A stretch of 43,620 nucleotides of DNA from Acanthaster planci (taxonomy: Eukaryota; Echinodermata; Asteroidea; Valvatida; Acanthasteridae). Position numbers and translations under genes: made by a program. Below, in pieces: positions 10,911 to 25,009 of the stretch. The DNA lies in the NCBI RefSeq assembly GCF_001949145.1, contig NW_019091619.1, positions 960 through 44,579 of the forward strand. The letters run 5' to 3'. The notes below the pieces were generated by a model, which was not told the origin of the DNA, did no database searches, and saw nothing but the letters and a program-made list of their open reading frames with translations. How positions within the stretch are numbered: the first letter of the stretch is position 1; each line of letters starts with the position of its first letter.

Positions 10911-12956
10911 CTAGAGGACAAAAATGAACGAAATCCTTTAATAAATATCCATTTCTGGATATTGCTTCATAATATGAAAAATTCGGGCAGCTCGGAGATA
11001 GGCAATTTGGGTAATATAATGTCACTTTTCTGAGAAAACCGGGCAAATTGTCACTTCAGTTTGAAAAATTCTTGAATATCAGGCGTACCTCAAATAGAAA
11101 GGGGAAATTGAAGATTTCACCTGAAAATAAGCAGTCCCTTTCAAAATCCTATCAATTCATCCTAATTAATTAATAACCCAAAAAGACCACACCCGAAACC
11201 GACTACACTTGCTTTGAACCAGTTTAACATTGGGAAAAATATCGGGAATTTCAAATTTTGGGGGTCGCTTAACCCCCATAATCTTTCGATACTCAGTGAA
11301 AACCAATTCAAAGTGCTTAGAACTGGCATAAACTGCATTATAAAGGCCAGATTCCACATTGCGGTGCCTTTCATATGCACGACAATACTTGCGCTAGCCG
11401 TTGTGTATCCGTCAAAATCACTCCCGGGGCAATTTTGACGGCCGAACGCAACAGATGTGTATAATTAATGGAGTCGGTTTTGGTGTTACTTTGTGAGAGT
11501 GAAACGCACGAACACATCGTGTACGCAACGTACCCAAAAACCATATACACATGGAAAGGCGCCATTAAGCAGCTCGATGTTTCACCACGTCTCCTCGGAA
11601 AGGTTTAAGTTTTTAAGCAGAGAATTAAGAGGTTTTACGTTATTTTACACAGTGGCTTGAGACCCTTAAGAGGTGTTAATTTTTTGTTTACTTTCTAAAA
11701 AAAAGAAGGCAAATATACAATTAAATCTGAAACTATTAGCTCTGATATAACCATACATCCCAGTCCCCTGAACCGCAACCGAGGGAAGGGCGACGTGAAC
11801 AACATGAGCTATTTTGGAGGGGTTAATTCCGGTATCAGCCCCGCCCCACAGCATATCTTGGTTATACCACTGATTTGTTGAACAAAAGTTAATGCTGTAC
11901 TTCTCTGAAACGCTGAAGCTAAATATCACCTATACAAGGGTATCCACGTGGTTGACAGTTGAAGAAATGAAACCCTTTTACTGCGGAATAGTGAAGCAAG
12001 TAAAGCTTTGCTCGTTAAAAGAGTATGAACAACCCTGCGTCTGAAATGTTCTCTTCAAAGACAATCCAGACAAAAGGTTTCCGTTTGAGAAGTCAAGAGA
12101 AAGTCCTCATTAAGCTATCAAAGGATTGCTAAAAAAGCAATAATAGAGATGGGAATTGGAAATAATGCTGTTTTCTTCATCAACAGAGACATTTTGTTAG
12201 GCTATAATGGACACTAAGTGACCACCATAACGGCACGTAAAATCAGTATCCCACGATACGTGCATTAGCCAAATTGTCCTTATTGGCAAACCTAATGAGA
12301 GATTCTGAACTTCACTTACACACTGATCGACGTATATCATCGTGTTTTTTTTTTCATCGTCTATTTTCATTAACGAAATCATTCGAATGTTCGTAACTCT
12401 TCTGGAAGTTACCGGTACACGAAGAGCGAAAAACAGTATATTGCGTTCAGATACTGTATTCATGTAGACGTTTATGACAAAATTCCCACAAGTCTTCTAA
12501 GTCTTGTTAACATTTTTTTAAAAGTTTCCAAAAACACTTGGAACAGATTGATGAGCCCCTGAGTCAGATGCGACGAATAGAAACTGCACGATACTGGGTT
12601 CTCGGTCTCTTGCATAGGACCTTTTTTTCCGACATGGTGAGCTTAAGCATCATATAAAAAGCAGACTGCGATGGAATCTTCCGCAGCAATCTCTGAGAAC
12701 CTGCCATCTCATAAGAATGAATGTATATCGCAGAGCGAACGGTCTACTCTCATTTTGTTGGGATGGAACATTGCTTTTAATGATTTTGTATGCATCATCT
12801 GAAGGGAAAAAGCGGCCAGATCTGTTTTGGATTTTGAGGCAAGTCACTGAAACTTGTTGTATTTTCGGAATTCCTTGAAAAGGGACACCTCATTGTTGAT
12901 GACATTGTGCGTTGGCCGCTTGCCCGATTCTTACATCAGACAATTATCGCGCGATA
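10911..12956. other. Intergenic sequence, no gene supported
   Basis: Contains short unrecognised frames. Around 11150-11480 both strands stay open for over 60 codons, and the sequence is bracketed by ATTAAT-rich ends, which suggests an old repeat rather than a gene. A CCACTG at about 11868 resembles a hAT end but has no partner with a matching flank. Confidence 0.4.
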
Positions 12957-13138
12957 TTATTCTTTAAGCGACGATGTCTGATGGTGATAATGTGTGATCG
13001 GGCCAGGGAGGTTTTCAACGCCAGCCATTATCGGGTGTCGGGTGTTGGCACCACAGAGCCCCCCGAACAGCTCTCGGATGACGGGCTGAACTCTGCGATT
13101 GAAAAGGTCCCATTCACTGACACGATAGGTCTTTACTC
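12957..13138 (-). CDS. Possible terminal coding exon, product unknown
   Basis: On the minus strand an AG acceptor at 13139-13140 is followed by about 60 open codons ending in TAA at 12957. The translation includes VSEWDLFNRRVQPVIRELFG, which looks protein-like, and the patch is GC-richer than its surroundings. I do not recognise a family and can see no partner exons upstream, so it may be a chance frame or a piece of a repeat. Confidence 0.2.
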
Positions 13139-13159
13139 CTACGTTTAGTTGTCCGCACA

Positions 13160-16100
13160 ATGTGTGAATGGCGGGAAGAGGTATTGGTGACGTCCTCGGG
13201 GAGATAACATATCAGAAAATAAAAACACAAAAAGGAAGAAAACCTTCTGTATTACCCAGCGAAAGGGATATCGATTTGAGAAATTCGAAATGAAAATGCA
13301 GTTGGCACTGGGGGCCAATATTGCCTGCGGATAAGATTTTCGCATTTGAAGAAAGAGTGCAGTATTTTATACGCTGGATTTACATCTATGCGGGTTGAAA
13401 CGGCGTTTACTGGGTCATTTTACTCCCTCAGTTTTTAAGCTGAATACACAAATATGTAATATACAAATGTATATATTATTCGATATTATTTTCAAGGCCT
13501 TCAAATCACACACTTTCTATTCCTCGAGTCTCAGACCATACGTAAACATTTTTCTGCACAACACCACTTCAGAGCCCTACACAACCCCCGACGAAGTGAT
13601 TCGGAAATGAAGTAGATAAGTCAAATCTTCTTTGGTTTAAAATTTCGACTTTGATTGTAATTTTTCTGCAATTTTAATTAGCTATTAAGGCTAAAATAAA
13701 AAAGGTATCCGGTCTCTCGTCAACGTGCGTGTCGGCAAAATAAAAAAAAATTACTGTTTAAAACGATGTCCAAAAGCTGCCAAACTTGGTTGATCGACTG
13801 GAATCCTGCCACGTAAGCATAGTAAAGGAGTCCCTCTTTTCGGACACTCTTTGTCATGTAGTTGATGTCATTTCTGTATTATACATTTACATCTGGGAAC
13901 CAGACAAACGAGTTGATCCCAAGTCTTTTAATTATTCAGAAAGTGCGTTGCCCAGTCTATTTTAGTGTTGGTTGCGGCCAGCGTAAAATGTGCATGCAAT
14001 CACGACGGAGATCGCCCGTTATATAGACGTACATCATTTCCAGAAAAAAAGTGAGGGTAAAAAAACCCGCGTCGCCAGACCACGTTTGGATCTAACTCCA
14101 GACCCAAACCGGAGACATTTTTTTGGCCTAAGGCACAGTTTTTGTTCTCTTGGTGGCACTGTTAAAGAGAGAATGCTGTGTACATTTTAATAAGCTAAAC
14201 TCATCCACTCAGCAGTCATCTGATAATTCTATTGGGTTGGAAGACGGCAAGCCCCTCCCTAAAAGGGGGACCTCATAAACCAATAATCCGTTGTTTTATG
14301 GAGTTTGTGTTTTGAACAAATAATTGTTTATTCTTATTCTTATTAATCTCTTTGGTTTGAGATTTTTGTTTTTTTAGGGGGTGAGAATATTGCTTTTGAT
14401 TCTGTTTGCGATCGAAACACTACACGTGGTTTACCGCCTCATCTCGTCACTGCAAGAGAAAGTTTAAAGGGGGTAATTTTAATTTATGGGTGGGGGCTGT
14501 AGTTGACCACTCTGTGCACTTTTTCAACAATAAATCAAGAAATGTCAGGCAATCCTTTCCAATACACAAATGCACTTTCATTCTGGATAAATGTTTTGCT
14601 TCTCAATTTAGCCCGTTCTGTGTTTTTGACATTTGTTTCCGGTATTTGCATTAAATATATAGGATAACGCATGCATTACCACTCTTATACGATGTGCGTA
14701 GGACGTCTCAGAGTGTGGGTATACCTCTTCACGCAACATCTTCGAAGGACATTGAAAGTAAAAGATAGGAAGTTACATTAACACAAACATATACTACTGT
14801 ATCGCAAATTTAAAGTCAATGAACTGTTAAATTTTCTATGAATAAAATGAAAATATCCATTGTGCAGGAGCAGGGCATGTTATTTTCCACACCCTCAAAG
14901 GGATGAGTGGATTTGTCCTATAAATCTCGGTTCATCATCGGTGAGCGTTTTAACCATTTTCTCGTGGGAAGTCTTTTTGAATTCAAAATTGCGCAATGTA
15001 TCATGTGAACACCTCTCTCATTTTGCCTATACCATGTGTGCGAATGGGCAGCCAAAGTCTGCGGAAAGTTTATCATTGTTGGGTAACATATTTCCCTAAA
15101 AGTAATCAAAAAGTGTCCCCAATGCAAATGTTGTTATTTAACAGTATAGACCCTATTATGCAGAGTTTTGATAGTAGTGTTAGAGGAGTAACAATTTTTG
15201 AGCTTTTGTACTGACGGCCAGCCAAAGGTACAGACCCCCAAAAAACAAAAACATACAAAATAACCAAAATAACACTACCCAAAAACCCACCAAAATCCAT
15301 ACCAAAAAAATCGTTTTTTTCTGCTGATTCAAGAAATCCATGAAAAAAATGTTAAATTAATACGTGAATTGCCGGATTTAGCTGTTGTTTTAAATATGTA
15401 AGGCTGGACGTGAAATTTAGAGCATTGGATGCAACATTTTAAAGGAGTGATCACTGAATGCGTTCACAATGTTGGATTTAACACTTCACTTTTTAAAGAG
15501 CATACGACTTTGACGTATCAGTTGTAAAGGAGACAGGCTAGGGGCAAGTCCCCATAGGTGGAAGTGAGATGCCATGATGTCTTACAATGCTACAAATGGA
15601 GACATTTGGGAAGCAAGCAATTAGGAGCTGCTAGCTTAATATGCCACAGATCTATCTGAGATGTTGAAATTTTATTGAATGGGCTGATTGGGCGCAATGT
15701 AAATGCTTCAAGGCGGCTCGGTAAAGGTTCATGGGAGAAAACGCATACTGTTAAGAAATAAGAACGATAGTGTCGGAGATGAATGGAACAGCTCATGTTT
15801 GGTTTTGTTTCAGTTTGTCAATGAGATATCACTGCATTTACAGACTTTGCAAAAGGATTTTATTTCATTAACGCTAAAGCTAATACTACGACACAAAAAC
15901 AGCATGAAACTGCCGCGTCTTCCGAGCAAGAAGGTCTCTGTAATAGGCTGACCCCTTGACGGCCCCAAGTTACAAGAAGTCCTGCTAAAGGATTCATAGT
16001 GCTACTAACAATTACCCGCTGATTTACACCTCAAACACGATCATGTGTCATCTGCCCCTATTTCCTTCCTAGCGGCAAGCAACACACACCTCCGTTATTA

Positions 16101-19100
16101 CCCTGATACCTAAGGCACCCATCCGTTCTGTTACACTTCCATGCGGATACCAGTCCCTGTCTCATCTCACTTTCATGAGAGAGATGCCACAAAACGTAAA
16201 AACTGCTGCGGGCCGATCATCAGTATCGATTTTTCGTTTACCAAAATGGCGCATCGATTTCTTTATCCTTTTAACCCCAGTCAATTTATCTAACTGTGCA
16301 ATTCCACGCAGAGGACATAGACCCGCAGGAATCAGTCTATCCTGGCATATTGACACAAGACCCGGCATCGATAGCGACAAGATGTGGGTGAAGGATGGTG
16401 GGGGGAGTAAGTACAATTTGCTTTTTCGGCTGATCAGCTTTGAAAGCTTGAAAGAGGAAGGGGGCATTAAGAATGAGCAAAGGTGCATTTTGGAAGATAA
16501 ATACGAGGTGCTTTATCAGAATCAAAGCAGCGGAATCACGTAGTCTATACCAATATCTGGCAGTTCATTTTGCAGGGAAACATAGCAGGCCACAAACTAG
16601 ACTCAAAAAGAGGTAGGAAAAAAGGCATCAAAGGCGCAAAATAATTGTGAGCAGTGCCCTACATGCCAAAATGATGTCCATCGGCCCTGTGTGATTTTCC
16701 ATTTTCCATGGCCGGTGATTTTCAGCGGGGAAAGCAAATACTGGTTGGCCTCACGCCCCAAGAACTTTCTTGCCACTCTACCGGCATAAAATGTCAATTA
16801 TCAGACGAAGCGAGTTGTTTCTTCTGATTGTAGTTATCAAGCAGATCTCGTGAACATTAGGCCTTAGCCCGCAACATCGCGATGGGCAAAAATGTATTAC
16901 CTACAAAAAAATTAGGGCTAAAACTCGCTCAACCCACCAGTTGGACCAGCATAAACATGGTCAACCCGTCAGAGTGTATTCTCGGAAATTATATCATAGA
17001 TGAGTCGCTATTTCTTTTCGCAACTGTTGTAAGTGTGGATTGAGGAGGAAGTAACAATGCGTAGGCCTACATGTACCCAGCGACTGAAAACGGCGCTGAC
17101 GCTTGGAAGCAAGTCTAGTTTAGGCATGATTCTATCCAAGCTGTCTGTTACTTTATGAGAGTGCGAAGCTTACATTGTTGAGAAGTGGATAAATCCATAT
17201 TGTGGTACATTTCGTACAAGAGCCAATAAGAATACATGTAAGCCTATTTTTAGTGGAGCTGGCGAATGATAATAGACCACGAGCCCAAGTGTCACCTGTG
17301 GGAGCTGCAGGCGCTTAACCTTTAAGCCAAGGTTTCGCTTACCTCTTGACTGATACATGTAATTTACTGCAAGCGATTGCTGTTCAACTGCAAACTTTGG
17401 CTATGCTGACGCGGTAAGCGTAATTTAAATCGGCGTCTTAATTTTGCCTCTCAATCGACCATCATCCCCCTTAAATAGAGCGGCATGCTCTCCTCCTCCT
17501 TCCCTTTGATAAATCACGGGGTGATAGTTTGGACTCGGGGAGAGGTGCGGTTGCACAAAAGCTTGATGACAACGCCATTGAAACAGTTTGCAATTCTCAC
17601 ACAATTACAAGGGCACAAATCTTATTAGACGTGACGACGCATTACATTAACCGACCCGATTGAAGAAAACAGCTCATCTATAGGCCCCTACAGCACACAT
17701 ACTAGGATTATCCTACTGTAGGCAGGGCGCCAAACAACAACAGGCCCAAAATAGTCCTGTAGTAGGCAAAACAAGATGTCATTCGCCTGCCCTCAAAATT
17801 CTCTGTTATGTCTCGAGAGGGTTCCTTTGGCCCAAGAACTTGAAAGGATTTAAATATAGGATGAAGCAGTAAACAAGACTGTGAGCTTGCTTGCTGTGAA
17901 ATTTGGCAGAAATTTAATAATAAAATTCAGTTCTGTTTCTTTAGATGGCAAATATCTGCGAGGAAACATTCTCCCACTTACCCTGCCCCACCCAAGAAAT
18001 GCAAGATATGGAAAATACCTTTAATTTGATGTATTAGTGACTCAAAGATCTTGAAAAGCGACTAATACCGGTATTGTTTTCTCGATTTGTGAAGAGGATA
18101 TATTTATTATTGCTTGTGTTTATTGATGGAACAGCATTTCATTCAGTGGGAAGCAATCTCTCTCTTACCTGTGTCTATTTTTAATGTCCACTCACTTTAT
18201 AGTTCTGTACTATATCCAAGATGCAGCAGGAAACGAGGAACAAAATTTTTTTGGTGTTTTTTTTTCTTCGGCCCACCTTGTCTCTCTGAACCCAAACCCG
18301 GATACATGCCAGTGACGTACAAGCGTCAAAATGGCACCATTTAAGTTTATGCACCGTTTTTTAAAAATTCATTGTGGCTGCTGAAACACCACCAAATATG
18401 CCACTTTTTGCGTCTTGTCACTAGTTGAAAAAGGGGTAAAATCCTTCGTGAAAAATAAAAAAGAAAAGGAGATGATTTGAAAATTTGGTCAGTTATTGGT
18501 TGGCCTTTCAAAAGAAGGTCATTTTGGGCCGGGAGTCTCGCAGCCTAAAACATTACAAACGGTAACAATCTACATTTGGAATATGCAGATACGATTTTGG
18601 ACGATATTATCTTTTAAAAACAAAAACGTGCAAGTTGTAAAGCAATAATGAAAAGAAACCAGTAAGTTATTTTACCATTCAAAGTGTAATTAATAACTTT
18701 TGGTATTTTATTGAATTTCTACTCTAGTATATTAAACAGAGTAGTACTTTTGAATCTCCAACTTGTGCGGCTGTCTGTAGTTCACTGACATGCGATAAAA
18801 AGTACAAAGATGAGACAAATCAACAATGGTATCAATGAGGTTTAAGATCATCACGACGAAACGACTGGCGGACATACCTTTCTGGTTATCGGGAAAAGTT
18901 GTCTTCCTGAAGGCTCGCAGCACGGGGAAAGATTCGGGAAACGCAAAGTCAGGCCTGGGTCGTTTCGTCACTGAATGCTGAAATTCCGTGACCGAAAAAA
19001 AAATCGTAGAGGACGGCTGTTTTTTTTTTCTTTTATATAGAAAATCACCACACCACGTGATTCAGCTCGATGAGTTGTGAGCATGCGCTCAGCATGTAGA

Positions 19101-22100
19101 GGCGTTTGTCAAAATTGGCATGAATGGAAGTGTTTGACTCATGCAGGGCTGTTGCCGAGCATTTTCTGAATGAATAAAGATGATAGGTTCACTGCCACTA
19201 GAGGAAAGGCCGCGAACTCAGCCTCGGGGAAAAAAGCTGAACTTTGAATTCACTTGATGCGTGGGCGGGGCTTGGATGGAAAGCAAAATATCGCAAAAAG
19301 TGAAACTCAAAACATTTTAATTTGATAATGTTGACATAACCAACTTGCACTTGAAAGAACAGACCCGCAGGTGAACAAGTCGAAGTAACTCACCGAGGAG
19401 AACATTCTCTGATATTTAAGCACATTTTACTTAACTCCGTGCTTGACCCATTTCAGTACAATTAAGCTTGCTTAATAACCAACAAGCGTATTTTCTGACC
19501 CCTCACAACTGTTAGACCTCTCATTGTAATAACGCTCACCAATTGCAACTGGTATCATTAGGCCTACGACTCTAAGAATGCCGCGTGTTTTTTCTTTATG
19601 GGACTTCCCCTCTCTTGTCCGAGTCCCTGCAGGTTTGTTTCTGTCAAGCGGTAATGGTGATTATTATGTTTTTCGGAGATATGGCACACTTGCGTTTCAG
19701 AGTGAAAGGGTAACGTGCATGTAAATGGCACCCTGCCCCCTCGGCCACTGCCATTTCAACACATCAATCTGCATGAGAAGTGTCTCAGGTTTCAATCCAG
19801 ATTTTGATTGAAACCTACTTTGTGTTGCTTCTGTACAAGAGCCATTCCATCTTGACGGGGGAAAACTTGACGGGGTGGGGAAAGGGTAACGGAGTAATGT
19901 GGGCAAAGTATCCCTGAAATTAGCCACAAATGTACTAATCTGCAGTAGTGAAACATTTTTCTTCCGAATACAATAATAATGGGAGATTTAATATTTTTTT
20001 GAGATCAGATCTATTAGGCCCACAAGATTTGATATTTGCCATGTGCGTCCTGGCAACAGTGAAAGATCCTCTGTAGAAATGTGAATATGAATCAGGAAAA
20101 CAGGAGTTGCATACCGGTAGTAAACGTGCAAGTACATGTACATATGTATGCGGCACAGCCTAAATGGCGCCTCGAAGTTGCTGCCTATCACGTCTGCATT
20201 ATTATGCAGTCTAATCCGGAACAACCAGAATCAAAATTGGAAATACTGTGAGGACAAAGAGCACCGTCGGTGAGCCTGTCTTGAACCGGGAAAACAAAAA
20301 TATACGGGGCTCGCTTCGCAGATGGCCAACCGTGGGAGTGTATCGCCGGTCATGATAAAGTCAACATTCGCCTTAACAGAGAGGGCCTCTTGTAATGCAA
20401 ATTGCAGAATTGACAACAGAATTATTTGGCAGATTTTGCTATCATGTAACTTAAACACTCCATCTGATAAACTTACTAGAATACAACACGTCCAGTTAAA
20501 ACTGCATCTCGAGATTATTGACGCTTGTCTACACATTACCATCGAGTGTCAGATTTTCGAACGTCCTTTTCATGTCTCGAGACGACGGAAAATTACATTA
20601 AACCGTAAATGGAAAACAGAATTACAGATACACGTAGTCTCGGTTTCTTTGCTGAAAAACACCCAAATTTAAATACTCTTGTTCTCATTTGACATTCATA
20701 AACTGCATTTTCTTGATTTCGGCTGTTTTTCAGGGGTGCTGAGGGTGGCTTGTATGCGTCAACAAAATCTCAACACTATACTTGTTTTGTTTTGCCAATC
20801 TGGGCACCATAATTATAAAAGGTCATTAAAATGCCCGATCCTGTAAACATCATGAAATGAAAGCAGAAAAACAAACTGGCTGCAAATTATCTAATGTTAA
20901 TATTTTTATTCATGATCATCTTTATTTACGTTACAATACATTTGTTCTGCTTTGAAATATGAGCTTAGAATAGTGACGCTTAGTGCAGTAATGACAATCA
21001 TTAAAATAAATCGACTTAAATTATTAAAATAAACGATAAAATGTACAAGATTTACAAGGATTTTGACAGGAGTAGAATGCGGGAAAAGCTGGCTTACAGG
21101 GACAAATCTGAATTAATAGAGTGTACTGTCCACGTACATGGGACTAACCTCAAAAAACGAGGGCTGAAAAAGTACTTAAAGTTTGCTGGCTACATCATAT
21201 ACCATAGGCCTTTACGGGAAAAAATCTAAGTAATTTGTCTCACTAGCCAACCCAGGCTGTGTACCCCGCATATCAGTACTTTGGACTTGGACAACTACAT
21301 TCTGCTTTGGCCAAATTCTTTGCTGGCGAAGAGATATCTCGTGAAGCCCTTTTCTCTAGGTTACACGGACCACATCAAGGAACAGATGGTCTCAAGCTGT
21401 AAAAAACGGCCAACAGGAAGACCGGCGCAACTTCAAGGGTGCACAAGCCTGTTGCCCTGTCGGCTGGATTGTTATAAATAGTGCCAAAGCGCGGGAAAAC
21501 AGCCATGGAAGCTTGCTCGAGGTATTTGCCTGTAACTTCGTAGAGGGAATCATATCAAGGGTGAACTAATTGGCCAATCCATTTGATCAAAGTCCCTCGA
21601 GATGCGGCAGAACGTAAGACAGTTCCACCCCATGTAGAGGTTTTGTATTTTTTAAGAGTGGAATGCAAGCAAGAAACCCACCTCCTAATTGTCCCTACCA
21701 ATGCGATCAGTATGTCTACACGATGAAAAGAAACCTTTAGGGAGTATTTTTTCTCAAGGTGAATTATAAATTATGAAAGAAGCCAGCGGTAGTGACCAGG
21801 TTCGGTATCGAAAATGTTTCGAATGCGATACATAAAAACGGACAGCGGTTGGACCCGAACCGGTATCTTATCTCACTGCAGAGCACTCTCTCAATAAAGT
21901 TATTCGTCAGTCTGTCGGTACATGGTGGGTGTCTCGAAATATCAGTGGCCTTGCTTTCCAGACCACGATACACTTCTGTGTTTGAAGACAATCAAACAGT
22001 TTATTGAAGAGAAATGGTACTTCAATGATGGGCGAGTGAAATCCACTGCAACTCCTTGGACATGTTACTCTTTCATTAAATTAAAAACAGGGAGAGCAGC

Positions 22101-23520
22101 GAATTTTCGAACCCACGAAAGGGTCACTCAAAGGTCATACAAGCTGTCTGCCTTAAAAAAAAAAATCATGTTTAATATTCTCTTCTTGAACACCCCCGAA
22201 CCCTCTGCAATCTGAACAATGACCGAATCGATTGGAAAAATCCCGGTTTACGAGGCCCTCCAATATCTAAAAGACAAGGAACAACTGCAATTGTGCACTA
22301 ACGTCCAACAAGGAATACATGTATATGAACGGCAGATGAATTTCAAAATCACACCGAGAATGACTTCAATATTGGAGGCCTGACATTTCGAGGACTTCGA
22401 TACAAAACAACAAGATTAATAACACGTGTGAAAATAAAACGTTACATACGAGGAGAGAAAGGCCCCGTGTAATGTGACTCGTTCCATTATGCAAGGTTGC
22501 TATATAAAAACCTGAATAAAGTGAAAGCAAGAGAGCGCTGCATTTAGCTGCAACAAAACCACCTCTGAAAATTGATGGGATGAAAACATGGGTCGACGCA
22601 TTCAAATTAGAGGCATTTGTATGACTAACCATAACCGAAAACAGGGATAAAATAAAGGCCTGAAAATGAAGGAATAAGTGTGTGGTTGGTATGTTGAAAG
22701 CCTGACATTTAGAACTGAATTATCGTTTAAGGTGGCAAGCGAAAATCAGCCCAGTGCCCGGCAAATAACCTTGGGAGGGGGGAGGTCAGTATTAAACTTA
22801 AAAGCCACAAGACGATACCCATTTGCAGAATCAGTAATAAGAAATTGGCACATATTTTGTCATCGACACCACGAATCGACACCATCTGCATGGTAGCACA
22901 TCAACATTTTTGTGCAAGTGACATAGGCTTGTGGCTACGAAGACAATACGGTAATATCACCATCAACATAGACTGAACTTAATATTGACTTTGGCTGGAA
23001 TCTTTCCTAGACTATGACAGGGCCTTCCCACAAGAACGGCATGGGAATAAGCAGCAGGTGGGTAAACATGCCTACATGTAAAACGCCAGACCAATCTCTG
23101 CCTGACTCTATAGAGGGTTTACACGGCCGCAATCTTGCGGGCCAGTGCTTTTGTTCCACAGGGTATGCACAAAGGAGGTTTCCCTGTGGGGGGGGGGAAT
23201 AACTGCCCTGCAAGATGGCTACAATTCCAAGCCTCGATAGCACATACGTGTATACATATAAATTCAGGCCACAGTGGCCATTCAGTGAAATGCAATAAAA
23301 ATGACCAAAACAACAATAGATACATGTACAGAGGGAGCGGGGTGCAATAATCGAGTTTGTAAGGCCAACAATATAGCTGCTTAAAAAACAGGAGACATCC
23401 TAGTCGATGTATTCTGAACATCGGCAGCAACATGAATTTAGGAATATATTCACTACAGTTACACTAGCAACATACAACAAAAAATCCATCTCGCATCTCC
23501 AACTCAGCTCAACTCAAGGG
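13160..23520. other. Long intergenic stretch, no gene supported
   Basis: About 10 kb with no frame over about 125 codons and none with a domain I recognise. The 16175-16543 plus-strand frame (122 codons) is the longest and is opposed by an open minus frame, so it is not convincing. No tRNA or rRNA sequence was seen. TACATGTA appears only sporadically (for example near 17070, 17232 and 20132), in contrast to the right half of the window. Confidence 0.4.
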
Positions 23521-23932
23521 CAGTGGCGTAACTAGGGGTATTATATCGGGGGGGGGCACCCGGGGGTGTGCACATTTTTTTCAAGGGGGCACCAAAAGAC
23601 AATGAGCTGCAGCATAGGTTGTTTATGTATTTCAAATGGGGAGAATTTCCTGGGGGGACACACTGGTACTTATTTCAGCCACTTATTCTGTTATGCGAGT
23701 TCACAATCACCAACACAAAAATCCCATAGAAGTGTGGTTGGGGAAAGAGTTTGTTCACTCCCCCCCCCCGTCTTTTTTGGGGGGAACTGAATTTTTTTTC
23801 CCCAAAACAACTGTCAATTTTTTCATCTGCAAAAGACCCCCCCGAGAGAGATGATAGTACTGTTTCATGAATGCTGACACTTTCAACTCCTGGCACCTTG
23901 CCCACCCCCCTCCCCGTATTGATAAGCCACTG
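23521..23932. mobile_element. Possible hAT-like non-autonomous element
   Basis: The left end CAGTGGCGTAACTA closely resembles that of the intact MITE at 8973. The right end reads TTGATAAGCCACTG, giving 11 of 14 inverted matches. The interior has G- and C-homopolymer runs (near 23550, 23760 and 23840). The 8-mers flanking the two ends (ctcaaggg and atccctca) are not duplicates, so the pairing of ends, or the integrity of the copy, is uncertain. Confidence 0.4.
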
Positions 23933-25003
23933 ATCCCTCACTAACAAAGAAACAAACTACCCTTTCATGTTGTACATGGGGTTGGGTGGCTGTGGCAAAC
24001 AAAGTGACAGACGTGATCTTCAAAATCCCAATTTTTGGCACAGTTCAAATTTGCTCAACTCTGATGAAGTTTACCTCTCTTGTGAACCCTGCCCTTCTTA
24101 AAGAAGGACAAAGAAAAGAAAACTGCTGGTAGGGAAAAGGCTAAGTAGCAAGTGGGTGTTTCCCTGAATGGATGACCCAATTCACTCTTTAAAAAATATA
24201 TTTTTTGTCCAACAGGCTATTGCGCGCAACCTAACACGAGGCGTCCCTTGAAGTTTAGACTGTCATGCCTTCACAGCTGCATTAATAAACTTGGACTTTA
24301 CCTGGAGACAATTAAGAAGTCTCTCAGAGCACCACAATTTGTATCTCATTACATGAATTACCAGTGACAGCAGGACCTCTCCGTCTTTGAACAACAGGTG
24401 CAGAGAACAGGTGGGCGTACCTTTCAAATATCCGTAATTACAAGCGCCCGACTCCCACTGTCTCGGCATTATCTGAAGCAAAGTCTTAGTGAGCCCTTAG
24501 AAATGACCGAAATTTGATACCGGCTGGAGACAATGGGGTACAGCTCAAATTGCGTGATGTGTTTTTGCTGGCCAAATGTAACAACTGAGAGTGGGTGCCA
24601 ATCTGACCTGACCGAGCGGCAAATTGTGTGGGGTATTAGAAAAACCAAAAGGAGAAAAATGAGATAACATTTCGATAAGGTAGAGGAGTGAGTTGACATT
24701 TGGAACTGCTGGGATTCACATTCAACCGAAACATACTGTTGAAGCAATCAAACTGGAACTCTTCTCCTGGGACTCGGCATGACAGTGTGAGTACACTGTA
24801 CATGTTTGTGCACTTTACAATGTATCGATTTTGAAATCTGTCAAAGAAAATCAAATTGCAACCTAGCTTCATGATTGCAAATGAGTCCTAAATCCCCAGC
24901 CTCTATTGCAGTAGGAACCTTCCCAAATCCTACAGTGCCAAAATAACCAAAAGTTCAAATGAAACTTGTTCCAAGGAAACCCACTGGCACATTCTCTACA
25001 CAC
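23933..25003. other. Spacer downstream of STX5
   Basis: Nothing recognisable as a gene. It lies beyond the candidate STX5 poly(A) site and may include the true transcript end if that site is not used. Confidence 0.35.
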
Positions 25004-25009
25004 TTTATT
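25004..25009 (-). terminator. Candidate STX5 poly(A) signal AATAAA
   Basis: The first minus-strand AATAAA I find after the STX5 stop codon. It would give a 3' UTR of roughly 1.05 kb. Variant signals closer to the stop were not examined exhaustively. Confidence 0.3.

Noticed and set aside
10880-10921. Extending the secretory protein 14 codons upstream
   Set aside because: That extension has no ATG (it begins TTG) and crosses a likely splice acceptor; the ATGATG at 10874-10879 directly precedes the signal peptide.
10557-11033. Plus-strand frame of 158 codons
   Set aside because: Antisense shadow of the GC-rich secretory-protein frame; no signal peptide or domain.
11651-11873. Another hAT-like element bounded by CAGTGG and CCACTG
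   Set aside because: Only six bases of the ends match and the flanking 8-mers differ.
16175-16543. A 122-codon plus-strand frame
   Set aside because: Opposed by a comparably open minus frame, no domain, no exon-like boundaries.
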